Source: Acinetobacter sp. NIPH 298
Lineage (GTDB): Bacteria; Pseudomonadota; Gammaproteobacteria; Pseudomonadales; Moraxellaceae
Direction of reading: 5' to 3'
Assembly (NCBI RefSeq): GCF_000369505.1
Contig: NZ_KB850055.1
Location: 2,289,513 to 2,353,512 of the forward strand
DNA length: 64,000 nucleotides
The notes beneath the pieces were generated by a model, which made no database searches, was not told where the DNA came from, and was given only the letters and a program-made list of their open reading frames with translations. Below, one piece after another: positions 1-10,604 of the stretch. Position 1 is the stretch's first letter, and every line of letters begins with the position of its first letter. Made by a program: the position numbers and the translations under genes.

Positions 1-1
1 C

Positions 2-265
2 GCCCTACACCCTGGTGGTGTCGCTTCTGACATTTATCGCGATTTGCCGAAGCCCATTTATGAAGTGATGAAAATTGGTTTAGTACCCACTTCTGTTCCA
101 GCCAAACTCATAACTGAAATGGCGATTGGCGGTGAATGGGAAAATCGCAATGGCGAGTATGTGAGTGCACATATGCCAGACTGGAAATCACCTCATGCTA
201 AAAACCAACAGCTTGCACGTGATTTATATGCTCAATCTATGGATCTTGTAGAAAAGTATCTTTAA
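2..265 (+). CDS. Short-chain dehydrogenase/reductase, C-terminal part (5' end outside window)
   Basis: The frame is open from base 2 and encodes about 87 residues up to the stop at 263-265. It begins ALHPGGVASDI, the segment that follows the catalytic Tyr-Lys in classical SDR enzymes (the HPG..xT/S region that contacts the nicotinamide). The rest is a helical C-terminus with no further motif. The Rossmann core and the YxxxK site lie upstream of the window, so substrate and cofactor cannot be told. An ATG-less start at 44 (TTG) would cut off the conserved HPGGV segment and is not used. A bidirectional terminator follows directly. The family call is moderately firm; the enzyme's role is unknown. 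Confidence 0.7.
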   Translation, partial: ALHPGGVASDIYRDLPKPIYEVMKIGLVPTSVPAKLITEMAIGGEWENRNGEYVSAHMPDWKSPHAKNQQLARDLYAQSMDLVEKYL

Positions 266-283
266 TCAAAAAGTAGCAATCAA

Positions 284-307
284 AAAAGCCACCCGAAGGT
301 GGCTTTT
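284..307. terminator. Bidirectional intrinsic terminator between SDR gene and pntB
   Basis: Ten-base arms AAAAGCCACC / GGTGGCTTTT enclose a CGAA loop. A-runs and T-runs flank it on both sides, so it can stop the plus-strand SDR transcript and the minus-strand pnt operon, which converge here. Confidence 0.85.
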
Positions 308-328
308 ACAATCTTACTTGAGGTCAGA

Positions 329-1795
329 TTAGTGACCACCACCATTGATTGCTTTAGTCATATCTTCAACCACTTTCTTCGCATCACCAAAGACCATCAT
401 GGTTTTTTCATTGTAGAACAAGTCATTATCTAGACCAGCATAACCTGTTGCCATAGAACGCTTGATCACCATAATCGTACGAGCTTTGTGTGCTTCAAGA
501 ATCGGCATACCGTAAATCGGTGATGTCGGATCATCTTTCGCCGCAGGGTTAACCACGTCATTTGCACCGATAACAAGAACAACATCAGTTGCAGGGAAGT
601 CTGAGTTAATCTCATCCATCTCTAAGATGTCTTCATACGCAACATCTGCTTCAGCTAACAATACGTTCATGTGACCAGGCATACGACCAGCAACTGGGTG
701 AATCGCAAAACGAACTTTTACACCTTGTTCTTTTAAGATTTCACACAACTCTTTAACTGCATTCTGTGCACGACCTTGCGCCATACCATAACCCGGCACG
801 ATCACAACGCTATCCGCATTTGACATCAAGAAGCCAGCATCATCAGCAGAACCAGAACGATAGTTACGTTGTACTTGCTCACCTTTATCAACTGCAACTG
901 CTGCGCCACCCATTGCACCACCAAATAATACATTGATGATAGAACGGTTCATCGCCTTACACATGATGTAAGAAAGAATCGCACCAGAAGAACCAACAAG
1001 TGAACCTGCAACGATCAACATATTGTTTTCAAGTGTGAAACCAATACCTGCTGCTGCCCAACCAGAGAATGAGTTCAGTAACGATACTACCACTGGCATA
1101 TCACCACCGCCGACTGGTGCAATCCACATCCAACCAAATGCCAAAGCAAATGCAGTCATGATGTAGAACGCAGTCAAGCTATCTGTAGCGAAGTACACAC
1201 CACCGAAAACTAACATTGTGATAAACAACAAAGCTTGTAGTGGTTTTACCCATGCACCTGAAATGGTTTTCGCCCATTTCTTTGCTGCAAGTTTGCCGTA
1301 AGCAAATACAGATGCTGTAAAGGTAATCGCACCAATGAAACAGCCCACAAACAATTCAAAACGATAAGTACTGCTAAAGCCAGTAAATGCTGTATAGCCT
1401 TCAGCCAACATCGCTTCGTTCACAGAAGTCAATTGTGCTGCATCAAACTGACCAAAATGAGCCGCTTTTAATACAGTCGCAATCGCAATCAATACTGCTG
1501 CTAAACCGACCAATGAGTGCATCAATGCAACCATTTCAGGCATTTGCGTCATAGGTACTGCGCGCGCTTTGGTAATCCCGATCGCTGCACCAGCAACCAT
1601 TGCCAAACCGATCATCCAAACCACTGGACCTTCAGCCACAAAGAATGTCGTTGCAACCGCGATTGCCATCGCAATCATACCGTAACGGCTACCCGCAATC
1701 GCTGTCTTTGGACCTGACAAACCACGTAAAGTTAAAATAAAGAGGACAGCACCAATCAGGTAGAACCAATCCGCATAGTCTCGAATAAATTCCAT
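329..1795 (-). CDS. pntB: NAD(P) transhydrogenase subunit beta
   Basis: This is the beta subunit of the proton-translocating transhydrogenase, which moves hydride between NADH and NADP+ at the cost of the proton gradient and so supplies NADPH. About 488 residues: a membrane part of eight or nine hydrophobic segments (roughly residues 1-300) followed by the NADP(H)-binding domain III. Domain III shows GYGMAQGRA (about 335), HPVAGRMPGHMNVLLAEA (about 366) and GANDVVNP (about 410), all diagnostic. The ATG at 1795 overlaps the pntA2 stop as TGATG, which indicates translational coupling; a GTG one codon earlier is less likely. Last gene of pntA1-pntA2-pntB, ending at a strong terminator. Confidence 0.95.
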   Translation of the reverse strand: MEFIRDYADWFYLIGAVLFILTLRGLSGPKTAIAGSRYGMIAMAIAVATTFFVAEGPVVWMIGLAMVAGAAIGITKARAVPMTQMPEMVALMHSLVGLAAVLIAIATVLKAAHFGQFDAAQLTSVNEAMLAEGYTAFTGFSSTYRFELFVGCFIGAITFTASVFAYGKLAAKKWAKTISGAWVKPLQALLFITMLVFGGVYFATDSLTAFYIMTAFALAFGWMWIAPVGGGDMPVVVSLLNSFSGWAAAGIGFTLENNMLIVAGSLVGSSGAILSYIMCKAMNRSIINVLFGGAMGGAAVAVDKGEQVQRNYRSGSADDAGFLMSNADSVVIVPGYGMAQGRAQNAVKELCEILKEQGVKVRFAIHPVAGRMPGHMNVLLAEADVAYEDILEMDEINSDFPATDVVLVIGANDVVNPAAKDDPTSPIYGMPILEAHKARTIMVIKRSMATGYAGLDNDLFYNEKTMMVFGDAKKVVEDMTKAINGGGH

Positions 1796-2121
1796 CACAC
1801 GCCCTCTTTTTTCTTTTGCTTAGGTTTGAACATTTCAAGCATACGCGCCGTTACAGCGAAACCACCGAAAATGTTAATACTTGCAAGGAACACAGCGATT
1901 GCACCTAAAATGCTAATCGGGTTAATGGTCTCAAAATAAACCGAACCCTCAATCCCAATAAATGGCAAACCGACGGTTTGAATCATTGCGCCAACAACAA
2001 TAATTGAAGACAATGCGTTTGTTACAGCCATCAATGGCGTATGTAACGCTGGCGTTACACCCCAAACAACGTAATAACCTACGAAGATGGCAAGGACGAA
2101 AATTGTAATCGTTTCAACCAT
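1795..2121 (-). CDS. pntA2: NAD(P) transhydrogenase subunit alpha part 2 (membrane)
   Basis: A 108-residue protein with three or four hydrophobic segments, corresponding to the membrane C-terminus of the fused E. coli PntA. It has the typical [16 protein letters not shown] segment (about residues 22-37). Together with PntB it forms the proton channel. A clear ribosome binding site (AAGGAG) precedes the ATG. The split of PntA into two polypeptides is known in many alpha- and gammaproteobacteria. Spacing is 11 bp to pntA1 and one base of overlap to pntB, so the three are one operon. Confidence 0.93.
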   Translation of the reverse strand: MVETITIFVLAIFVGYYVVWGVTPALHTPLMAVTNALSSIIVVGAMIQTVGLPFIGIEGSVYFETINPISILGAIAVFLASINIFGGFAVTARMLEMFKPKQKKKEGV

Positions 2122-2132
2122 AAGAACTCTCC

Positions 2133-3260
2133 TTAACCACGCTTGAGCAGTACTTGACCGCCATGTGTCACGAGTAACGCTTTTTGGATTTCATCTTCTT
2201 GATTGATCGCAAAGGCTTTGTCTTTGTCAAACAATGTCTCAAGGAAGTTAAATACGTTACGTGCATACAATGCAGATGCTTCAGTTGCAACTGTGCCCGG
2301 AATATTTGGGATACCCAAAATCTTCACGCCATTTTCAGTTGTTACTGTTTCGCCTTCTTTAGAACCTTCAACGTTTCCACCCGTTTCAACTGCCATATCT
2401 AAAATGACAGAACCCGGTTTCATTTTGGCAACGGTTTCAGCTTTAATTAAACGCGGCGCATTACGACCAGGAAGCAAAGCAGTGGTGATCACGATATCTG
2501 CATTTGATACCGCTTTATCCACAATCGCAGCTTGATCTTGAATGTATTGCTCACCCGGCATCCAACCATAACCATTCTTGGCAGCGTCGGCAGCTTTTTG
2601 CTTTTCTTCATCAGACATCGGCACGTCTAACCATTTACCACCTAAAGACTCAACTTGCTCTTTAGCGGTTGGACGTAAGTCGGTCGCTTCAACGATTGCA
2701 CCCAAACGTTTTGCAGTCGCAATCGCTTGCAGACCAGCAACACCAACACCCATGATCACAACACGTGCAGGTTTTACAGTACCAGCAGCCGTCATTAACA
2801 TTGGGAACATACGTTGATATTCAGCCGCAGCCAACAATACAGATTTATAACCTGCTAAGTTTGCTTGAGAAGAAAGTACATCCATATTTTGTGCACGTGA
2901 AAGTGTACGTGGAAGCAACTCTAAAGCAAAAGCAGACACTTGCTGAGCAGCAAATTGGTCTAATTCTGGATTTCGGTAAGGGTCAAACATTGCAATCACA
3001 GATGTATTCGCCGCAAGTTTTTGAATTTCGTTACCACTCGGGGCACGTACTTTCAAAATAATTTGGCTACCTGTATATGCATCATCCGTAATGGCTGCGC
3101 CAACTTGTTCATAAGCACTGTCAATATACGCAGCTTTAACACCAGCGCCACGTTCAATAACAACGCTATGACCTGCGTTAATCAACTTCTTCACTGTCTC
3201 TGGTGTTGCAGCAACACGACTTTCACCGACGACAGTTTCGGTTGGGATTCCGATCTGCAT
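2133..3260 (-). CDS. pntA1: NAD(P) transhydrogenase subunit alpha part 1 (NAD-binding)
   Basis: The soluble domain I, 375 residues, binds NAD(H). It belongs to the alanine dehydrogenase/PNT family: N-terminal [19 protein letters not shown], and a Rossmann segment [18 protein letters not shown] near residues 170-190. A later stretch [20 protein letters not shown] is also typical. It ends where membrane helices begin in fused PntA, so it is the split form. The ATG follows GAGGAACG. First gene of the pnt operon; its promoter lies in the 700-bp gap upstream, where I could not pick a convincing -35/-10 pair. Confidence 0.94.
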   Translation of the reverse strand: MQIGIPTETVVGESRVAATPETVKKLINAGHSVVIERGAGVKAAYIDSAYEQVGAAITDDAYTGSQIILKVRAPSGNEIQKLAANTSVIAMFDPYRNPELDQFAAQQVSAFALELLPRTLSRAQNMDVLSSQANLAGYKSVLLAAAEYQRMFPMLMTAAGTVKPARVVIMGVGVAGLQAIATAKRLGAIVEATDLRPTAKEQVESLGGKWLDVPMSDEEKQKAADAAKNGYGWMPGEQYIQDQAAIVDKAVSNADIVITTALLPGRNAPRLIKAETVAKMKPGSVILDMAVETGGNVEGSKEGETVTTENGVKILGIPNIPGTVATEASALYARNVFNFLETLFDKDKAFAINQEDEIQKALLVTHGGQVLLKRG

Positions 3261-3963
3261 GAGCGTTCCTCAAGCTAGTTTTTCTTAAGTAAACATCGCG
3301 AATCGCAATGTTTCCCCCAGGAGTATTCTTTGTAGAGACTTAGGATTTTAATGGAACTTTTTTAAAATTCCACCCAATATTTATTTAATAAATACCTATA
3401 TTTTGAACTGATGATTCATATTAATGTCTCAAACTTGTATGATTGGTATGTTTGATTTTTATAATGCAAACCTACGCTTCGATACTCGTTAAAGATGATA
3501 TGCCATTATCATCCACATAAATCTGCTCATATCTACACTTTGTATCGCATGCGCGATTGAATAGCAAAGCGATATCTATTGAAATAAATCTACAGCACAG
3601 CGTTCACTATAAATAAGCCTTGTTCAAATGCGTTACATATCAATGGCACTTGCGTCGGGTATCTACAGATTGACGACCTGAATCGGCATCATAAGCATGC
3701 GATTACGCGAGTGGATTGGCTTATTTAAACTTTTATTGTTTTTTTCGGCTACTTTTTATTAGCCCTGTTATTCACTTAAATTTAACCAAGCTTGAATGAA
3801 TCGAAATTTCAATCCATTCAATGTAATGTTGGCGATTAAATAATAAGCATAATTAAAAAAGAAATGTAAAAACGTAGCTTGGCATTTTCTCAAGTGATAT
3901 TTGTTTATTTTTTAGCAGCAAATTTCCGTATATTGCACAATATTGGTGCGATTTTTAAGCAAA
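3261..3963. other. 700-bp intergenic region, no gene seen
   Basis: AT-rich spacer between the divergently read pntA1 promoter side and the 3' end of the soxR-like gene. No frame looks coding. A 9-bp inverted repeat AAATAAGCC (3611-3619) / GGCTTATTT (3718-3726) encloses about 100 bp that is less AT-rich than its surroundings and is followed by T-rich sequence. That could be an unannotated small RNA, but nothing else supports this. Confidence 0.4.
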
Positions 3964-4449
3964 TTAGCCTGTCGCATCATTTTTTTGATTGAGTAAAAAT
4001 AAAATTTCCTGAAAATGAGCGCCCATTGCCTCTTTTGCTAAACAATCATCAGGATTCCGCAATGGACATTGCGCCAAAGACAGGCAGCCACAACCAATAC
4101 ATTGATCGAGTTGTTGACGTAATTGCAATAACATCATGATTTGCTGATCAAGTTGGCCTTGCCATTGCTGAGACATCGTTTGCCAGTCTTGTTTGCTGGC
4201 AATTTGTTGCTTAGGTAAAGAAACAAAGGTCTCTTTAATTTGCCCCAAGCTAATCCCAACTTGTTGCGCTGCTTTAATAATTGCAATTCGCCGCAATATA
4301 GCGCGTTGATAACGGCGCTGGTTACCTGAAGTTCGTACGCTCCATATCAGTTCTTTTTCTTCATAAAAACGAATGGTTGCAACACTTACACCACTTCGCT
4401 TTGCAAGCTCACCAATCGTGAGCCAAGCCTGTAATTGTTCTTGTTCCAA
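3964..4449 (-). CDS. soxR: Redox-sensitive MerR-family regulator SoxR
   Basis: A 161-residue one-component regulator. The N-terminal winged helix (LTIGELAKRSGVSVATIRFYE, about residues 10-30) is of MerR type. A central coiled coil follows, then the [2Fe-2S] cluster motif C-x2-C-x-C-x5-C (CIGCGCLSLAQC, about 117-128), as in SoxR. In the family, oxidation of the cluster by redox-cycling drugs switches on a promoter with an over-long spacer. Exactly such a promoter with a SoxR box lies in the 70-bp gap to the divergent ridA-like gene. Non-enteric SoxR proteins usually drive exporters and oxygenases directly rather than soxS, which fits the MFS gene next door. Confidence 0.88.
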   Translation of the reverse strand: MEQEQLQAWLTIGELAKRSGVSVATIRFYEEKELIWSVRTSGNQRRYQRAILRRIAIIKAAQQVGISLGQIKETFVSLPKQQIASKQDWQTMSQQWQGQLDQQIMMLLQLRQQLDQCIGCGCLSLAQCPLRNPDDCLAKEAMGAHFQEILFLLNQKNDATG

Positions 4450-4456
4450 AATATGC

Positions 4457-4487
4457 TTGACCTCTAGTTAACTTGAGCTTTGATACT
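4457..4487 (+). promoter_or_regulatory. SoxR-controlled promoter with SoxR box
   Basis: The palindrome CCTCTAGTTAACTTGAGC (4461-4478) differs at two positions from the classical SoxR box CCTCAAGTTAACTTGAGG. It is framed by a -35 TTGACC (4457-4462) and a -10 GATACT (4482-4487) with a 19-bp spacer, the over-long spacing typical of MerR-family promoters. It reads toward the ridA-MFS operon and also lies just upstream of soxR on the other strand, so autoregulation is plausible. Confidence 0.85.
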
Positions 4488-4520
4488 AACATAACTCAGT
4501 TTTCTGAATGGTGTTTTCCA

Positions 4521-4940
4521 ATGAATAATACAAATACGCAAGCATTTACCATAATCAATCCAAATGAGCTGTATGACCCACGTGCCAATGGGTATAGCCA
4601 TGTCAGCATCGTACAACCCAATATGCGTACCATTCATATTGCAGGTCAAGGCGGTGAAAATAAAAATGGTGAACTGTCACAAGATTTTGACCAACAGGTA
4701 CAACAAGTCTTTTATAATATCCAACATGCTTTAACTTCAGCTCAAGCCCAACTTCAAGATATTGCTGTTTTACGTATTCTGGTTGTCGATCATGATGCTG
4801 AGAAACTTCAAAAATTGACTCATATCATGCAGCGTTTGTGGAAAAATCATGTTTTCCCTGTTTGCACACTTATTCCTGTGCCCTGTTTAGCATTAAAAGA
4901 CATGCAAATCGAAATTGAAGCAACTGCATATACCGCTTAG
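4521..4940 (+). CDS. RidA-family (YjgF/YER057c/UK114) protein
   Basis: About 139 residues of the RidA/Rid fold (chorismate-mutase-like trimer), with conserved stretches such as IHIAGQGGENKNGELSQDFDQQ and the C-terminal IEIEATAY. Classical RidA deaminates 2-aminoacrylate-type imines using an Arg in the R-x-x-V/C region. Here the corresponding segment reads LIPVPCLALKDMQIEIEA and I do not see the usual Arg, so it is probably a Rid-subfamily protein with another role. The frame extends upstream to a TTG at 4473, but that lies inside the SoxR promoter, so the ATG at 4521 is chosen. First gene of a two-gene operon with the MFS exporter 19 bp downstream. Confidence 0.75.
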   Translation: MNNTNTQAFTIINPNELYDPRANGYSHVSIVQPNMRTIHIAGQGGENKNGELSQDFDQQVQQVFYNIQHALTSAQAQLQDIAVLRILVVDHDAEKLQKLTHIMQRLWKNHVFPVCTLIPVPCLALKDMQIEIEATAYTA

Positions 4941-4959
4941 ACCCGTTATAGAGAGAATT

Positions 4960-6147
4960 ATGTCTGCCTCCCAAGATATTAGTCAAAATAAAGCCCTGCT
5001 CTGGTTTATGGCGGTGGCATGTGGTTTGTGCGCAGGTGCAAACTATTATAGTCAACCGTTGATCCATTCGATTCAGCAATATTTTGCTGTGACGGAGGGT
5101 CAAGCGGCCCTCACCGTCACTTTTGCACAGGTTTCTTATGCCTTGGGCTTACTGTTTATTGTACCAATGGGCGATGTGGTCAATAAAACCAAGTTTATTC
5201 CTTTATTAATGTGTTTTTGTGCGGTCGGTTTATTTATTAGTGCTTTTTCAGTGAATTTACCAATGTTATGGCTTGGCACAGTCTTAGCTGGCTTATTCTC
5301 AGTTGCTGCACAAATCCTGATTCCATTGGCAACCATGACCGTTCAGCCTGAAAAAACGGGCGAAGTGGTTGGCTTCTTGATGAGTGGACTATTGGTCGGG
5401 ATTCTACTATCGACCAGTTTAGCAGGGTTATTTTCCAATTTATTTCACTGGAAAATGATTTATGCGGTCAGTGGTGTATTGATGTTGATATTGGCCTATG
5501 CCCTAAAAAGCCGTTTACCGTATGTGATGCGGATGAAAATGAATTATGGGCAAGTGTTTGCATCGATGGCACAACTACTGAAACAAGAAAAACGCCTTTT
5601 ATTACGTGCCCTTTCAGGTGGATTTGCTTTTGCTGCCGTCAGCATTTTATTTTCGACCATCGCCTTACTGTTAGCTTCCGCACATCAACTGTCTGATCTG
5701 CTGATTGGCATGGTTGGATTGGTCGGCATCTTTGGTGCATTATCGACACAATATATCGGTAAATATGCAGATCGAGGCTATACCCAACAATTGACATGGA
5801 TGGGTTGTGGGTTATTTATCTTGAGTTGGATCTGCTTCTATTATGGTCAGACTTATTTATTCAGTTATATTCTTGGCTTCGCGCTGATCCAATTGGCTCT
5901 AGCACTCGTTCACACCAGTAATCAAAGCATTATTTTCCGTTTACGCCCTGATGCCAAGTCACGTATCAATGCCATCTATATGACCACCTATTTTATTGGC
6001 GGCGCTTGCGGTTCTGCACTGGGAATTTTCTCATGGAATCATGGAGGCTGGAGCATGACCTGTTTGGTTGGTCTCAGTTTGGTTTTCGCTTGTATGTTCT
6101 TTAGTTTCTTGGATAAGCTGGTTTCATCCAAAACCATTTCAGCCTAA
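4960..6147 (+). CDS. MFS transporter, SoxR-linked (probable drug efflux)
   Basis: About 395 residues with twelve hydrophobic segments, a major facilitator of the YnfM-like proton antiporter type. Its opening segment, with NYYSQPLIHSIQQYF and then VTFAQVSYALGLLFIVPMGD, is the conserved start of this group (helices 1-2 and the loop 2-3 G-D). The ATG at 4960 follows GAGAGAA; an earlier TTG at 4915 lies within the preceding gene. Co-transcription with the Rid protein under a SoxR box suggests export of redox-cycling or toxic compounds. The substrate is not known. Confidence 0.82.
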   Translation: MSASQDISQNKALLWFMAVACGLCAGANYYSQPLIHSIQQYFAVTEGQAALTVTFAQVSYALGLLFIVPMGDVVNKTKFIPLLMCFCAVGLFISAFSVNLPMLWLGTVLAGLFSVAAQILIPLATMTVQPEKTGEVVGFLMSGLLVGILLSTSLAGLFSNLFHWKMIYAVSGVLMLILAYALKSRLPYVMRMKMNYGQVFASMAQLLKQEKRLLLRALSGGFAFAAVSILFSTIALLLASAHQLSDLLIGMVGLVGIFGALSTQYIGKYADRGYTQQLTWMGCGLFILSWICFYYGQTYLFSYILGFALIQLALALVHTSNQSIIFRLRPDAKSRINAIYMTTYFIGGACGSALGIFSWNHGGWSMTCLVGLSLVFACMFFSFLDKLVSSKTISA

Positions 6148-6154
6148 ACGAAAA

Positions 6155-6182
6155 ATGCCAAGAAGAATCATCTTCTTGGCAT
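6155..6182. terminator. Intrinsic terminator between MFS gene and ectD
   Basis: Twelve-base perfect arms ATGCCAAGAAGA / TCTTCTTGGCAT around an ATCA loop, preceded by an A-run. It separates the converging MFS (+) and ect (-) operons. The T-run is good on the minus strand and poor on the plus strand. Confidence 0.75.
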
Positions 6183-6199
6183 CTCTATAAGGATAGCGT

Positions 6200-7105
6200 T
6201 TAAAGTCTTAAGTTATTCGGCTCAATCGCAACAATATCCTCTCGCGCCGCAATAAATTCAGGTCGGGGTTTAATCCCACCCAATGGCTGCTGTAATTGAT
6301 TGTCGATACTATTATAGACAAAGAAAATATTACTGCGTGGGAATGGGGTGATATTACTGTTTGATCCATGCATTAAATTGCAGTCAAAGAACACAACACT
6401 ACCTGCCAACCCTGTACACGAATGTATGCCACCCATATCGGCCAAATAGCGCAATAAGCTACCATCGGGTACACCATACTCTTGCTTTTTGAGCGACTTT
6501 TTATAGTGTTCATCAGGGGTCTCACCCTGACAAGAAATATAGTGTTGATGTGAACCAGGGATCACCAAAAGTGGCCCGTTATGATCATCATTATCCGTCA
6601 GTAAAATCGAGCAACTTAAAGCACGCATTCTCGGCATGCCATCTTCACTATGCCATGTCTCAAAGTCGGAGTGCCAAAAAAACTCTTTGCCATGCAAACC
6701 CGGTTTATAGTTAATCCGCGACTGATGTATATAAACATCACTTCCCAGTAATGATCGAGCAATGTTTAATACTCGTTCATCGGAGACTAGATTTTGAAAT
6801 ACATCATTTAAACGGTGTACATTAAAAATCGAACGCACTTCTTGGCTTTCACGCTCAATAATCGCTTCAGGGCGTTGTTGCACGGCGAAATCTTGGCGCA
6901 TGTGATGCAACTCATTCAGTAGATGTTGTACTTCATCTTGACTAAACAATTGATCAACTTGCAAAAAGCCATTTTTTGCATAATCCTGCTTTTGCTGTTC
7001 GGTTGCACCTTGAACGACATCTTGCTGATAAACCACTGGATCTGCGCGCGAAATGATTGCCGCAGCATCACTTCTTCGAGTCAGGTAAGGGTTACTCATT
7101 TGCAC
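6200..7105 (-). CDS. ectD: Ectoine hydroxylase
   Basis: A 301-residue Fe(II)/2-oxoglutarate dioxygenase (PhyH superfamily) that converts ectoine to 5-hydroxyectoine in the cytoplasm. The EctD signature FFWHSDFETWHSEDGMPRMR (about residues 142-161) is present with the iron ligands H and D; the distal His lies in FFDCNLMHGSNSN (about 239-251). Length matches EctD enzymes (about 300). It is the last gene of ectABCD, 2 bp after the ectC stop, and ends before a strong terminator. The host can therefore probably make hydroxyectoine as well as ectoine. Confidence 0.95.
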   Translation of the reverse strand: MQMSNPYLTRRSDAAAIISRADPVVYQQDVVQGATEQQKQDYAKNGFLQVDQLFSQDEVQHLLNELHHMRQDFAVQQRPEAIIERESQEVRSIFNVHRLNDVFQNLVSDERVLNIARSLLGSDVYIHQSRINYKPGLHGKEFFWHSDFETWHSEDGMPRMRALSCSILLTDNDDHNGPLLVIPGSHQHYISCQGETPDEHYKKSLKKQEYGVPDGSLLRYLADMGGIHSCTGLAGSVVFFDCNLMHGSNSNITPFPRSNIFFVYNSIDNQLQQPLGGIKPRPEFIAAREDIVAIEPNNLRL

Positions 7106-7107
7106 GA

Positions 7108-8855
<1,748 letters not shown>

Positions 8856-8885
8856 TTAAAAAGGAATAAATGTCCTAAATACTGC

Positions 8886-9461
8886 TCAATCCCAATCCCA
8901 AAGACCGATGGTGTATAAGTCTTCTGGCTCGTGCTGAGTATCGAATGGTTCGGGTTGTAAAGGTTGCAGCGCTTGCTTGGATAAAAACGGACTGACTTTA
9001 CAAGGAACATCAAAGCGAGAGGCAAAACTGCGGAAAAGATTTTGAGAGGCTTTATTGCTTGGAGAAATTGTTGTTTTTAAGAATTTTAATTGGCGGTTTT
9101 CTAAACATTGTTCTTTTACGTTATCAAGGAGTAAGGAGCCGATCCCATTTCCTTGCTCACTGGGCGAGACCGCGATTTGCCAGAGGAAGTACGTATCTGG
9201 ATCTTCTGGACAAATATAGCCTGTCACCACACCCGAGATTTCACCTTTGTGGTTGTAAGCCACAAAACAGGTATCGGTATGATGTTCAGCAAGTAATGCA
9301 TATGCATAGAGTGAGTTGAGGTCCAAAGATGGACAGGACTGAATCAGCGCGTGTACTTCACGTACATCTTTCGGTTTAAAATTACGAACGCTGCATTGAT
9401 TCAGTTGATGAATCACTGATTGTTTAGTCAAGCGAATTGACTGTCTTGATAAAGCTTCCAC
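8886..9461 (-). CDS. ectA: L-2,4-diaminobutyrate acetyltransferase
   Basis: A 191-residue GNAT-fold enzyme acetylating diaminobutyrate at the gamma amino group using acetyl-CoA. Characteristic EctA blocks are seen: CPSLDLNSLYAYALLAEHH, VVTGYICPEDPDTYFLWQIAVSP and the acetyl-CoA loop SEQGNGIGSLLL. The start is GTG at 9461, after AAAAGGAGATAGC, an almost perfect ribosome binding site. First structural gene of the ect operon. Confidence 0.94.
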   Translation of the reverse strand: MEALSRQSIRLTKQSVIHQLNQCSVRNFKPKDVREVHALIQSCPSLDLNSLYAYALLAEHHTDTCFVAYNHKGEISGVVTGYICPEDPDTYFLWQIAVSPSEQGNGIGSLLLDNVKEQCLENRQLKFLKTTISPSNKASQNLFRSFASRFDVPCKVSPFLSKQALQPLQPEPFDTQHEPEDLYTIGLWDWD

Positions 9462-9499
9462 GCTATCTCCTTTTGTATTTCCATAATCGGCATACTCAA

Positions 9500-9529
9500 G
9501 TTATAAGTGTGGTATCAGGATAGTGTCTA
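9500..9529 (-). promoter_or_regulatory. Candidate ectA promoter
   Basis: On the minus strand TAGACA (9529-9524) and TATAAC (9505-9500) are separated by 18 bp, ending about 40 bp before the ectA GTG. This is a reasonable sigma-70 type pair and the best in the 127-bp gap between ectR and ectA. No operator dyad was recognised beside it. Confidence 0.4.
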
Positions 9530-9588
9530 CGCATGTCATTGAATAACAATCACATTGATAATCTGTATTGCCCTATTTTCAACTGGAT

Positions 9589-10023
9589 TTAATTTGGAAC
9601 TTTTGCCTCAAGTAACTGGGCAAACCGCTCTAATGACACAATGAGATGCTGTCGCTCATCATTGGTCAAAGCTTGTAAAGCCAGTGAAAAACCTTCAGGT
9701 AACGCAGACGGTGATTGATCTAATAATTGTTCGCCTTTCGCGGTTAGGCTGACATGTACATGTCGACGGTCCTGTGTATCCCTTACACGCAAGACCAAAC
9801 CTTTTTCCTCGAGACGATCAATAATTCCAACAACGGTACTCGGACTCACAAAAATTGCTTTGCCAATGACAGACATACTGCATGGGCCTATTTTTGCAAC
9901 GGTCATCAGCGCAACGAGTTGCGGTGTCGTGATTTGGTGAAGTTGAGACAATCTTTTGGAATAAAGCTCCACACACTGCTCAATCCGCCGAACACTTTGT
10001 AAAACACGAACAGCATCATCCAT
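9589..10023 (-). CDS. ectR: MarR-family regulator of ectoine synthesis (EctR-type)
   Basis: About 144 residues with the MarR winged-helix fold: TTPQLVALMTVAKIG, the recognition helix VSPSTVVGIIDRLEEKGLV and the wing RDTQDRRHVHVSLTAKGE. EctR proteins of this family repress ect operons in methylotrophs and other bacteria and commonly sit next to ectA. Here it lies directly upstream in the same direction, 127 bp away. Start chosen at ATG 10023; TTG (10038) and GTG (10032) codons just upstream are alternatives. Assignment to EctR rests on position plus family, not on a distinctive motif. Confidence 0.75.
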   Translation of the reverse strand: MDDAVRVLQSVRRIEQCVELYSKRLSQLHQITTPQLVALMTVAKIGPCSMSVIGKAIFVSPSTVVGIIDRLEEKGLVLRVRDTQDRRHVHVSLTAKGEQLLDQSPSALPEGFSLALQALTNDERQHLIVSLERFAQLLEAKVPN

Positions 10024-10525
10024 CTCAATCACGCACAAAAAAAGCTAAACACACTATTGTAGTACGTTGTACATGATGTTGTCTGTATTTTAATAAAACA
10101 TCACCGCGTTATTTCTTTACGCTTGACCCTAACGCCAAGTACATCTATTTCCCGATACCTTGAGTAGAAATCATTATAGGTAGTGAATATTTTTTCTTCA
10201 AATCAATTCATATCAAATAGTTTCAATAAGAATGATTTTATCATGAATCATTTTTAAATATTTATATAAATCAAAGTATTATAAATTATGTAATTTTGTG
10301 TAACCTATCAAATTCATGTAAAGCCAAAACAATGCACAAAAAACAACCATTCAAGATTCATGCCATGATCAATATTTTACGATTTTTGTTGTTTTATCAG
10401 GATGTATGATTCAGAGGAAATTGCTGAAGTTTCTCAACAAAATCTGCGGATTCAACTTCTAAAAAAATGACGATCTAAAACATATCTGCTGATGACAACA
10501 AGTATGTTTTAGATCATCACTGAAA

Positions 10526-10604
10526 TTTTATAAGCTGGGTTGATTGACACACTTTTAAAGACCTTCAGCAGACTCTTTGCGTTCAGAATAACGATTTTTG
10601 AAGT
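10526..10604 (-). pseudogene. Remnant of an arsH 3' end
   Basis: About 80 bp align with the intact arsH 3' end at 13,137-13,218. The shared runs include TCTTTGCGTTCAGAATAACGA and GGTTGATTGACAC, with scattered substitutions and a few-base gap. On the minus strand it reads [12 protein letters not shown] then a stop, against [12 protein letters not shown] in ArsH, so the frame is broken. It probably records duplication of, or recombination at, the ars locus. Confidence 0.85.

Noticed and set aside
4473..4520. Longer RidA start at TTG 4473
   Set aside because: It would place the start codon inside the SoxR box and promoter; the extension does not resemble Rid proteins.
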